The notes under the pieces are model-generated. The model worked only from the letters and a program-made list of their open reading frames with translations. It searched no databases and was not told where the DNA came from. The translations under genes and the position numbers were made by a program. A stretch of DNA of 64,000 nt from Megachile rotundata (Eukaryota > Arthropoda > Insecta > Hymenoptera > Megachilidae): positions 62,001-126,000 of the forward strand of contig NW_027473514.1 in NCBI RefSeq assembly GCF_050947335.1, written 5' to 3'. Below are positions 27,805 to 40,005 of the stretch, one piece after another. Within the stretch, counting starts at the first letter, position 1. Each line of letters begins with the position of its first letter.

Positions 27805-29381
27805 TGATAATAATAACAGTAATAAGTACAGTAATTGTCGTTCTATCGATAATATAAGCATAATATGGCTAATAATATGAGTTAGATCAATAATGATAAG
27901 CGTAATAAGTACAGTAATTGTCGTTCTACCGATCATATATGCATAATATGGCTAATAATATGAGTAAGATTGATAATAATAATAGTAATAAGTACAGTAA
28001 TTGTCGTTCTATCGATCATATAAGCATAATATGGCTAATAATATGAGTTAGATTGATAATAGATAGAGTAATAAGTATAGTAATTGTAGTTCTATCGATC
28101 ATATCTGCATAATATGGTTAATAATATGAGTTAGATTCATTATAATAGGAGTAATAAGTATAGTAATTGTCGTTCTATCGATCATTTAAGCATAATATGG
28201 CTAATAATATGAGTTAGGTTGATAATAGTAAGAGTAGTGAGTATAGTAATTGTCGTTCTATCGATCATATAAGCATAATATGGCTAATAATATGAGTTAG
28301 ATTGATAATAGTAAGTGTAATAAGTATAGTAATTGTCGTTCTATCGATCATATATGCATAATATGACTAATAATATGAGTTAGATTGATAATAACAACAG
28401 TAATAAGTACATTAATTGTCGTTCTATCGATAATATAAGCATAATATGGCTAATAATATGAGTTAGGTTGATAATAATAAGAGTAATAAGTATAGTGAAT
28501 GTCGTGCTATCGATCATATCTGTATAATATGGTTAATAATATGAGTTAGATTGATAATAATAATAGTAATAAGTATAGTAATTGTCGTTCTATCGATCAT
28601 TTAAGCATAATATGGCTAATAATATGAGTTAAATTGATAATAATAACAGTAATAAGTACAGTAATTGTCGTTCTATCGATAATATAAGCATAATATGGCT
28701 AATAATATGAGTTAGATCGAAAATGATAAGAGTAATAAGTACAGTAATTGTCGTTCTATCGATCATATAAGCATAATATGGCTAATAATATGAGTAAGAT
28801 TTATAATAATAATAGTAATATGTATAGTAATTGTCGTTCTATCGATCATTTAAGCATAATATGGCTAATAATATGAGTTAGATTGATAATAATAACAATA
28901 ATAAGTACAGTCATTGTCGTTCTATCGATAATATAAGCATAATATGGCTAATAATATGAGTTAGATCGATAATGATAAGAGTAATAAGTACAGTAATTGT
29001 CGTTCTATCGATCATATATGCATAATATGGCTAATAATATGAGTTAGATTGGTAATAATAAGTGTAATAAGTATAGTAATTGTCGTTCTATCGATCACAT
29101 ATGCATAATATGGCTAATAATATGAGTTAGATTGATAATAATAACAGTAATAAGTACAGTAATTGTCGTTCTATCGATAATATAAGCATAATATGGCTAA
29201 TAATATGAGTTAGATCAATAATGATAAGCGTAATAAGTACAGTAATTGTCGTGCTATCGATCATATCTGCATAATATTGTTAATAATATGAGTTAGATTG
29301 ATAATAGTGAGTGTAATAAGTATAGTAATTGTCGTTCTATCGATCATATCTGCATAATATGGCTAATAATATGAGTTAGAT
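27805..29381 (+). repeat. 19-monomer mosaic between blocks C and D
   Basis: The segment is made of types known from elsewhere: AACAG, AGATCAATAATGAT, TGATAATAGATAG with TCATTATAATAGG (as at 1,247-1,412), TGATAATAACAACAG with GTACATTAATTG, and TTATAATAATAATAG (28,801). Unusual private variants are TATAGTGAATG near 28,493, AACAATAATAAG with GTCATTG near 28,895, and TGGTAATAATAAGTG at 29,050. Its last ten monomers (28,552-29,381) match 31,789-32,618. Confidence 0.65.
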
Positions 29382-31539
29382 TGATAATAATAAGAGTAAT
29401 AAGTATAGTAATTGTCGTTCTATCGATCATTTAAGCATAATACGGCTAATAATATGAGTTAGATTGATAATAATAAGAGTAATAAGTATAGTAATTGTAG
29501 TTCTATCGATCGTATCTGCATAATACGCTTAATAATATGAGTTAGATTCATAATAATAAGAGTAATAGGTATAGTAATTGTCGTTCTATCGATCATTTAA
29601 GCATAATATGGCTAATAATATGAGTTAGGTTGATAATAGTAAGAGTAGTGAGTATAGTAATTGTCGTTCTATCGATCATATAAGCATAATATGGCTAATA
29701 ATATGAGTTAGATTGATAATAGTAAGTGTAATAAGTATAGTAATTGTCGTTCTATCGATCATATATGCATAATATGACAAATAATATGAGTTATATTGAT
29801 AATAACAACAGTAATAAGTACATTAATTGTCGTTCTATCGATAATATAAGCATAATATGGCTAATAATATGAGTTAGGTTGATAATAATAAGAGTAATAA
29901 GTATAGTAAATGTCGTGCTATCGATCATATCTGTATAATATGGTTAATAATATGAGTTAGATTGATAATAATAATAGTAATAAGTATAGTAATTGTCGTT
30001 CTATCGATCATATAAGCATAATACGGCTAAAAATATGAGTTAGATTGATAATAATACGAGTAATGAGTATAGTAATTGTCGTTCTATCGATCATTTAAGC
30101 ATAATATGGCTAATAATATGAGTTAGATTGATAATAATAAGAGTAATGAGTATAGTAATTGTAGTTCTATCGATCGTATCTGCATAATATGGTTAATAAT
30201 ATGAGTTAGATTCATAATAATAAGAGTAATAAGTATAGTAATTGTCGTTCTATCGATCATATAAGCATAATATGGCTAATAATATGAGTAAGATTGATAA
30301 TAATAATAGTAATAAGTATAGTAATTGTCGTTCTATCGATCATATAAGCATAATACGGCTAAAAATATGAGTTAGATTGATAATAATACGAGTAATGAGT
30401 ATAGTAATTGTCGTTCTATCGATCATTTAAGCATAATATGGCTAATAATATGAGTTAGATTGATAATAATAAGAGTAATAAGTATAGTAATTGTCGTTCT
30501 ATCGATCATATAAGCATAATATGGCTAATAATATGAGTTAGATCGATAATGATAAGAGTAATAAGTACAGTAATTGTCGTTCTATCGATCATATAAGCAT
30601 AATATGGCTAATAATATGAGTTAGATTGATAATAGATAGAGTAATAAGTATAGTAATTGTAGTTCTATCGATCATATCTGCATAATATGGTTAATAATAT
30701 GAGTTAGATTCATTATAATAGGAGTAATAAGTATAGTAATTGTCGTTCTATCGATAATTTAAGCATAATATGGCTAATAATATGAGTTAGGTTGATAATA
30801 GTAAGAGTAGTGAGTATAGTAATTGTCGTTCTATCGATCATATAAGCATAATATGGCTAATAATATGAGTTAGATTGATAATAGTAAGTGTAATAAGTAT
30901 AGTAATTGTCGTTCTATCGATCACATATGCATAATATGGCTAATAATATGAGTTAGATTGATAATAATAATAGTAATAAGTATAGTAATTGTCGTTCTAT
31001 CGATCATTTAAGCATAATATGGCTAATAATATGAGTTAAATTGATAATAATAACAGTAATAAGTACAGTAATTGTCGTTCTATCAATAATATAAGCATAA
31101 TATGGCTAATAATATGAGTTAGATCGATAATGATAAGAGTAATAAGTACAGTAATTGTCGTTCTATCGATAATATAAGCATAATCTGTCTAATAATATGA
31201 GTTAGATTGATAATAATAAGAGTAGTGAGTATAGTAATTGTCGTTCTATCGATCATATAAGCATAATATGGCTAATAATATGAGTTAGATTGATAATAAT
31301 AACAGTAATAGGTACAGTAATTGTCGTTCTATCGATAATATAAGCATAATATGGCTAATAATATGAGTTAGATCGATAATGATAAGAGTAATAAGTACAG
31401 TAATTGTCGTTCTATCGATCATATATGCATAATATGGCTAATAATATGAGTTAGATTGATAATAGTAAGTGTAATAAGTATAGTAATTGTCGTTCTATCG
31501 ATCACATATGCATAATATGGCTAATAATATGAGTTAGAT
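29382..31539 (+). repeat. 26-monomer block D, copy 2
   Basis: Counterpart of 20,003-22,160. It starts after a 19-monomer mosaic (27,805-29,381); 7,802 plus 1,577 equals the 9,379-bp offset, so the mosaic is the extra material that separates the D offset from the C offset. It ends where a CGATAATAATAGCAG monomer replaces the TGATAATACTAAG monomer at 22,161. Confidence 0.84.
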
Positions 31540-32618
31540 CGATAATAATAGCAGTAATAAGTACAGTAATTGTCGTTCTATCGATAATATAAGCATAATA
31601 TGGCTAATAATATGAGTTAGATAAATAATGATAAGCGTAATAAGTACAGTAATTGTCGTGCTATCGATCATATCTGCATAATATTGTTAATAATATGAGT
31701 TAGATTGATAATAGTGAGTGTAATAAGTATAGTAATTGTCGTTCTATCGATCATATCTGCATAATATGGCTAATAATATGAGTTAGATTGATAATAATAA
31801 TAGTAATAAGTATAGTAATTGTCGTTCTATCGATCATTTGAGCATAATATGGCTAATAATATGAGTTAAATTGATAATAATAACAGTAATAAGTACAGTA
31901 ATTGTCGTTCTATCGATAATATAAGCATAATATGGCTAATAATATGAGTTAGATCGAAAATGATAAGAGTAATAAGTACAGTAATTGTCGTTCTATCGAT
32001 CATATAAGCATAATATGGCTAATAATATGAGTAAGATTTATAATAATAATAGTAATATGTATAGTAATTGTCGTTCTATCGATCATTTAAGCATAATATG
32101 GCTAATAATATGAGTTAGATTGATAATAATAACAGTAATAAGTACAGTAATTGTCGTTCTATCGATAATATAAGCATAATATGGCTAATAATATGAGTTA
32201 GATCGATAATGATAAGAGTAATAAGTACAGTAATTGTCGTTCTATCGATCATATATGCATAATATGGCTAATAATATGAGTTAGATTGATAATAGTAAGT
32301 GTAATAAGTATAGTAATTGTCGTTCTATCGATCACATATGCATAATATGGCTAATAATATGAGTTAGATTGATAATAATAGCAGTAATAAGTACAGTAAT
32401 TGTCGTTCTATCGATAATATAAGCATAATATGGCTAATAATATGAGTTAGATAAATAATGATAAGCGTAATAAGTACAGTAATTGTCGTGCTATCGATCA
32501 TATCTGCATAATATTGTTAATAATATGAGTTAGATTGATAATAGTGAGTGTAATAAGTATAGTAATTGTCGTTCTATCGATCATATCTGCATAATATGGC
32601 TAATAATATGAGTTAGAT
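31540..32618 (+). repeat. 13-monomer segment with a 10-monomer tandem duplication
   Basis: Three monomers at 31,540-31,788 (AATAGCAG, AGATAAATAATGAT, TAGTGAGTG) recur at 32,370-32,618, 830 bp (10 monomers) later. This is the same kind of 10-monomer footprint as at 1,745-2,574. The ten monomers 31,789-32,618 also match 28,552-29,381, 39 monomers upstream. The AGATAAATAATGAT form (C lost at the first monomer position) is seen only in these two places. Confidence 0.7.
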
Positions 32619-33448
32619 TGATAATAATAAGAGTAATAAGTATAGTAATTGTCGTTCTATCGATCATATAAGCATAATATGGCTAATAATATGAGTTAGA
32701 TCGATAATGATAAGAGTAATAAGTACAGTAATTGTCGTTCTATCGATCATATAAGCATAATATGGCTAATAATATGAGTTAGATTGATAATAGTAAGTGT
32801 AATAAGTATAGTAATTGTCGTTCTATCGATCATATATGCATAATATGACTAATAATATGAGTTAGATTGATAATAACAACAGTAATAAGTACATTAATTG
32901 TCGTTCCATCGATAATATAAGCATAATATGGCTAATAATATGAGTTAGGTTGATAATAATGAGAGTAATAAGTATAGGAAATGTCGTGCTATCGATCATA
33001 TCTGCATAATATGGTTAATAATATGAGTTAGATTGATAATAATAATAGTAATAAGTATAGTAATTGTCGTTCTATCGATCATTTAAGCATAATATGGCTA
33101 ATAATATGAGTTAAATTGATAATAATAACAGTAATAAGTACAGTAATTGTCGTTCTATCGATAATATAAGCATAATATGGCTAATAATATGAGTTAGATC
33201 GAAAATGATAAGAGTACTAAGTACAGTAATTGTCGTTCTATCGATCATATAAGCATAATATGGCTAATAATATGAGTAAGATTTATAATAATAATAGTAA
33301 TATGTATAGTAATTGTCGTTCTATCGATCATTTAAGCATAATATGGCTAATAATATGAGTTCGATTGATAATAATAACAGTAATAAGTACAGTAATTGTC
33401 GTTCTATCGATCATATAAGCATAATATGGCTAATAATATGAGTTAGAT
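32619..33448 (+). repeat. 10-monomer copy of 22,161-22,990
   Basis: These 830 bp match 22,161-22,990 at an offset of 10,458 bp (126 monomers). Shared rare variants: GTTCCATCG (22,445 and 32,903), AATGAGAG, AGTATAGGAAATG. Private changes are AGAGTACTAAG near 33,213 and GAGTTCGATTG near 33,360. The last monomer is a hybrid that begins as the AACAG type but ends with CATATAAGC instead of GATAATATAAGC. Confidence 0.8.
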
Positions 33449-33531
33449 TGATAATAGTAAGTGTAATAAGTATAGTAATTGTCGTTCTATCGATCATATA
33501 TGCATAATATGGCTAATAATATGAGTTAGAT

Positions 33532-34112
33532 TGATAATAATAACAGTAATAAGTACAGTAATTGTCGTTCTATCGATAATATAAGCATAATATGTCTAAT
33601 AATATGAGTTAGATTGATAATAATAAGAGTAGTGAGTATAGTAATTGTCGTTCTATCGATCATATAAGCATAATATGGCTAATAATATGAGTTAGATTGA
33701 TAATAATAACAGTAATAAGTACAGTAATTGTCGTTCTATCGATAATATAAGCATAATATGGCTAATAATATGAGTTAGATCGATAATGATAAGAGTAATA
33801 AGTACAGTAATTGTCGTTCTATCGATCATATATGCAATATATGGCTAATAATATGAGTTAGATCGATAATGGTAAGAGTAATAAGTACAGTAATTGTCGT
33901 TCTATCGATAATATAAGCATAATATGGCTAATAATATGAGTTAGATCGATAATGATAAGAGTAATAAGTACAGTAATTGTCGTTCTATCGATCACATATG
34001 CATAATATGGCTAATAATATGAGTTAGATTGATAATAGTAAGTGTAATAAGTATAGTAATTGTCGTTCTATCGATCACATATGCATAATATGGCTAATAA
34101 TATGAGTTAGAT
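33532..34112 (+). repeat. 7-monomer distant copy of 1,745-2,325
   Basis: Seven monomers in the order AACAG/GTCTAAT, GTAGTGAG, AACAG, CGATAATGAT, CGATAATG(C or G)TAAG, CGATAATGAT, TAGTAAGTG/CACATATGC match 1,745-2,325 about 31.8 kb upstream. A scrambled GCAATATATGG replaces GCATAATATGG near 33,834, without length change. The similarity links domain I and domain II directly. Confidence 0.7.
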
Positions 34113-34361
34113 TGATAATAATAAGAGTAATAAGTATAGTAATTGTCGTTCTATCGATCATTTAATCATAATATGGCTAGTAATATAAGTTAGATTGATA
34201 ATAATAAGAGTAATAAGTATAGTAATTGTCGTTCTATCGATCATATAAGCATAATATGGTTAATAATATGAGTTAGATTGATAATAATAAGAGTAATAAG
34301 TATAGTAATTGTCGTTCTATCGATCATATAAGCATAATATGGCTAATAATATGAGTTAGAT

Positions 34362-36050
34362 TGATAATAATAAGAGTAATAAGTATAGTAATTGTCGTTC
34401 TATCGATCATATAAGCATAATATGGCTAATAATACGAGTAAGATTGATAATAATAATAGTAATAGGTATAGTAATTGTCGTTCTATCGATCATATAAGCA
34501 TAATACGGCTAATAATATGAGTTAGGTTGATAAAAATAAGAATAATAAGCATAGTAATTGTCGTTCTATCGATCATATAAGCATAATGTGGCTAATAATA
34601 TGAGTTAGGTTGATAATAATAAGAGTAATAAGTATAGTAAATGTCGTGCTATCGATCATATCTGCATAATATTGTTAATAATATGAGTTAGATTGATAAT
34701 AGTGAGTGTAATAAGTATAGTAATTGTCGTTCTATCGATCATTTAAGCATAATATGGGTAATAATATGAGTTAGGTTGATAAAAATAAGAATAATAAGTA
34801 TAGTCATTGTCGTTCTGTCGATCATATAAGCATAATATGGCTAATAATATGAGTTAGATTGATAATAGTAAGTGTAATAAGTATAGTAATTGTCGTTCTA
34901 TCGATCATACATGCATAATATGACTAATAATATGAGTTAGATTGATAATAACAACAGTAATAAGTACATTAATTGTCGTTCTATCGATAATATAAGCATA
35001 ATATGGCTAATAATATGAGTTAGGTTGATAATAATAAGAGTAATAAGTATAGTAAATGTCGTGCTATCGATCATATCTGCATAATATGGTTAATAATATG
35101 AGTTAGATTGATAATAATAATAGTAATAAGTATAGTAATTGTCGTTCTATCGATCATTTAAGCATAATATGGCTAATAATATGAGTTAAATTGATAATAA
35201 TAACAGTAATAAGTACAGTAATTGTCGTTCTATCGATCATTTAAGCATAATATGGCTAATAATATGAGTTAGATTGATAATAATAAGAGTAATAAGTATA
35301 GTAATTGTCGTTCTATCGATCATATAAGCATAATATGGCTAATAATATGAGTTAGATCGATAATGATAAGAGTAATAAGTACAGTAATTGTCGTTCTATC
35401 GATCATATAAGCATAATATGGCTAATAATATGAGTTAGATTGATAATAGATAGAGTAATAAGTATAGTAATTGTAGTTCTATCGATCATATCTGCATAAT
35501 ATGGTTAATAATATGAGTTAGATTCATTATAATAAGAGTAATAAGTATAGTAATTGTCGTTCTATCGATCATTTAAGCATAATATGGGTAATAATATGAG
35601 TTAGGTTGATAAAAATAAGAATAATAAGTATAGTAATTGTCGTTCTGTCGATCATATAAGCATAATATGGCTAATAATATGAGTTAGATTGATAATAATA
35701 AGAGTAATAAGTATAGTAATTGTCGTTCTATCGATCATTTAAGCATAATACGGCTAATAATATGAGTTAGATTGATAATAATAAAAGTAATAAGTATAGT
35801 AATTGTAGTTCTATCGATCGTATCTGCATAATACGCTTAATAATATGAGTTAGATTCATAATAATAGGAGTAATAAGTATAGTAATTGTCGTTCTATCGA
35901 TCATTTAAGCATAATATGGCTAATAATATGAGTTAGGTTGATAATAGTAAGAGTAGTGAGTATAGTAATTGTCGTTCTATCGATCATATAAGCATAATAT
36001 GGCTAATAATATGAGTTAGATTGATAATAGTAAGTGTAATAAGTATAGTA
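34362..36050 (+). repeat. 38-monomer-offset block E, copy 1
   Basis: About 20 monomers that recur at 37,516-39,204 at an offset of 3,154 bp (38 monomers). Shared rare variants: CATACATGC with GACTAAT (34,906 and 38,060), TATAGTCATTG with GTTCTGTCG (34,800 and 37,954), TCATTATAATAAG (35,524 and 38,678), ATAAAAGTAATAAG (35,782 and 38,936) and TAATACGCTT. Private changes: GTAATAGG near 34,463 and GCATAATGTGG near 34,582. The copies part at about 36,060, with GTTCTGTCGATAAT here and CATATATGC there. Confidence 0.8.
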
Positions 36051-36519
36051 ATTGTCGTTCTGTCGATAATATAAGCATAATATGGCTAATAATATGAGTT
36101 AGATCGATAATGATAAGAGTAATAAGTACAGTAATTGTCGTTCTATCGATCACATATGCATAATATGGCTAATAATATGAGTTAGATTGATAATAGTAAG
36201 TGTAATAAGTATAGTAATTGTCGTTCTATCGATCACATATGCATAATATGGCTAATAATATGAGTTAGATTGATAATAATAAGAGTAATAAGTATAGTAA
36301 TTGTCGTTCTATCGATCATTTAATCATAATATGGCTAGTAATATAAGTTAGATTGATAATAATAAGAGTAATAAGTATAGTAATTGTCGTTCTATCGATC
36401 ATATAAGCATAATATGGTTAATAATATGAGTTAGATTGATAATAATAAGAGTAATAAGTATAGTAATTGTCGTTCTATCGATCATATAAGCATAATATGG
36501 CTAATAATATGAGTTAGAT

Positions 36520-37432
36520 TGATAATAATAAGAGTAATAAGTATAGTAATTGTCGTTCTATCGATCATTTAATCATAATATGGCTAGTAATGTAAGTTAG
36601 ATTGATAATAATAAGAGTAATAAGTATAGTAATTGTCGTTCTATCGATCATATAAGCATAATATGGCTAATAATACGAGTAAGATTGATAATAATAATAG
36701 TAATAAGTATAGTAATTGTCGTTCTATCGATCATATAAGCATAATACGGCTAATAATATGAGTTAGGTTGATAAAAATAAGAATAATAAGCATAGTAATT
36801 GTCGTTCTATCGATCATATAAGCATAATATGGCTAATAATATGAGTTAGGTTGATAATAATAAGAGTAATAAGTATAGTAAATGTCGTGCTATCGATCAT
36901 ATCTGCATAATATTGTTAATAATATGAGTTAGATTGATAATAGTGAGTGTAATAAGTATAGTAATTGTCGTTCTATCGATCATTTAAGCATAATATGGGT
37001 AATAATATGAGTTAGGTTGATAAAAATAAGAATAATAAGTATAGTCATTGTCGTTCTGTCGATCATATAAGCATAATATGGCTAATAATATGAGTTAGAT
37101 TGATAATAGTAAGTGTAATAAGTATAGTAATTGTCGTTCTATCGATCATACATGCATAATATGACTAATAATATGAGTTAGATTGATAATAACAACAGTA
37201 ATAAGTACATTAATTGTCGTTCTATCGATAATATAAGCAGAATATGGCTAATAATATGAGTTAGGTTGATAATAATAAGAGTAATAAGTATAGTAAATGT
37301 CGTGCTATCGATCATATCTGCATAATATGGTTAATAATATGAGTTAGATTGATAATAATAATAGTAATAAGTGTAGTAATTGTCGTTCTATCGATCATTT
37401 AAGCATAATATGGCTAATAATATGAGTTAGAT
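36520..37432 (+). repeat. 11-monomer tandem duplication, copy 1
   Basis: 913 bp directly followed by a second copy at 37,433-38,345. Both contain CATTTAATCAT with GCTAGTAATGTAAG, GCTAATAATACGAG, GTCATTG with GTTCTGTCG, CATACATGC, GCAGAATATGG (37,238 and 38,151) and AATAAGTGTAG. I saw no difference in any of the eleven monomer pairs. The block also carries most of the 34,362-35,191 series, so it was copied in register with block E. Confidence 0.9.
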
Positions 37433-38345
37433 TGATAATAATAAGAGTAATAAGTATAGTAATTGTCGTTCTATCGATCATTTAATCATAATATGGCTAG
37501 TAATGTAAGTTAGATTGATAATAATAAGAGTAATAAGTATAGTAATTGTCGTTCTATCGATCATATAAGCATAATATGGCTAATAATACGAGTAAGATTG
37601 ATAATAATAATAGTAATAAGTATAGTAATTGTCGTTCTATCGATCATATAAGCATAATACGGCTAATAATATGAGTTAGGTTGATAAAAATAAGAATAAT
37701 AAGCATAGTAATTGTCGTTCTATCGATCATATAAGCATAATATGGCTAATAATATGAGTTAGGTTGATAATAATAAGAGTAATAAGTATAGTAAATGTCG
37801 TGCTATCGATCATATCTGCATAATATTGTTAATAATATGAGTTAGATTGATAATAGTGAGTGTAATAAGTATAGTAATTGTCGTTCTATCGATCATTTAA
37901 GCATAATATGGGTAATAATATGAGTTAGGTTGATAAAAATAAGAATAATAAGTATAGTCATTGTCGTTCTGTCGATCATATAAGCATAATATGGCTAATA
38001 ATATGAGTTAGATTGATAATAGTAAGTGTAATAAGTATAGTAATTGTCGTTCTATCGATCATACATGCATAATATGACTAATAATATGAGTTAGATTGAT
38101 AATAACAACAGTAATAAGTACATTAATTGTCGTTCTATCGATAATATAAGCAGAATATGGCTAATAATATGAGTTAGGTTGATAATAATAAGAGTAATAA
38201 GTATAGTAAATGTCGTGCTATCGATCATATCTGCATAATATGGTTAATAATATGAGTTAGATTGATAATAATAATAGTAATAAGTGTAGTAATTGTCGTT
38301 CTATCGATCATTTAAGCATAATATGGCTAATAATATGAGTTAAAT
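37433..38345 (+). repeat. 11-monomer tandem duplication, copy 2
   Basis: Apparent perfect copy of 36,520-37,432, adjacent without spacer. The GCAGAATATGG and AATAAGTGTAG variants that both copies share are not found in the related series at 34,990-35,160, so these mutations predate this tandem duplication but follow the older 38-monomer duplication. Confidence 0.9.
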
Positions 38346-40005
38346 TGATAATAATAACAGTAATAAGTACAGTAATTGTCGTTCTATCGATCATTTAAGC
38401 ATAATATGGCTAATAATATGAGTTAGATTGATAATAATAAGAGTAATAAGTATAGTAATTGTCGTTCTATCGATCATATAAGCATAATATGGCTAATAAT
38501 ATGAGTTAGATCGATAATGATAAGAGTAATAAGTACAGTAATTGTCGTTCTATCGATCATATAAGCATAATATGGCTAATAATATGAGTTAGATTGATAA
38601 TAGATAGAGTAATAAGTATAGTAATTGTAGTTCTATCGATCATATCTGCATAATATGGTTAATAATATGAGTTAGATTCATTATAATAAGAGTAATAAGT
38701 ATAGTAATTGTCGTTCTATCGATCATTTAAGCATAATATGGGTAATAATATGAGTTAGGTTGATAAAAATAAGAATAATAAGTATAGTAATTGTCGTTCT
38801 GTCGATCATATAAGCATAATATGGCTAATAATATGAGTTAGATTGATAATAATAAGAGTAATAAGTATAGTAATTGTCGTTCTATCGATCATTTAAGCAT
38901 AATACGGCTAATAATATGAGTTAGATTGATAATAATAAAAGTAATAAGTATAGTAATTGTAGTTCTATCGATCGTATCTGCATAATACGCTTAATAATAT
39001 GAGTTAGATTCATAATAATAGGAGTAATAAGTATAGTAATTGTCGTTCTATCGATCATTTAAGCATAATATGGCTAATAATATGAGTTAGGTTGATAATA
39101 GTAAGAGTAGTGAGTATAGTAATTGTCGTTCTATCGATCATATAAGCATAATATGGCTAATAATATGAGTTAGATTGATAATAGTAAGTGTAATAAGTAT
39201 AGTAATTGTCGTTCTATCGATCATATATGCATAATATGACTAATAATATGAGTTAGATTGATAATAACAACAGTAATAAGTACATTAATTGTCGTTCTAT
39301 CGATAATATAAGCATAATATGGCTAATAATATGAGTTAGGTTGATAATAATAAGAGTAATAAGTATAGTAAATGTCGTGCTATCGATCATATCTGTATAA
39401 TATGGTTAATAATATGAGTTAGATTGATAATAATAATAGTAATAAGTATAGTAATTGTCGTTCTATCGATCATTTAAGCATAATATGGCTAATAATATGA
39501 GTTAAATTGATAATAATAACAGTAATAAGTACAGTAATTGTCGTTCTATCGATCATATAAGCATAATATGGTTAATAATATGAGTTAGATTGATAATAAT
39601 AAGAGTAATAAGTATAGTAATTGTCGTTCTATCGATCATATAAGCATAATATGGCTAATAATATGAGTTAGATTGATAATAATAATAGTAATAAGTATAG
39701 TAATTGTCGTTCTATCGATCATATAAGCATAATACGGCTAATAATATGAGTTAGGTTGATAAAAATAAGAATAATAAGCATAGTAATTGTCGTTCTATCG
39801 ATCATATAAGCATAATATGGCTAATAATATGAGTTAGGTTGATAAAAATAAGAATAATAAGCATAGTAATTGTCGTTCTATCGATCATATAAGCATAATA
39901 TGGCTAATAATATGAGTTAGGTTGATAATAATAAGAGTAATAAGTATAGTAATTGTCGTTCTGTCGATCATATAAGCATAATATGGCGAATAATATGAGT
40001 TAGAT

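Noticed and set aside
33830..33842. Indel at GCAATATATGG
   Set aside because: Compared with GCATAATATGG it looks like an insertion plus deletion, but the length is the same and the phase is unchanged, so it can be explained by substitutions or a local rearrangement.
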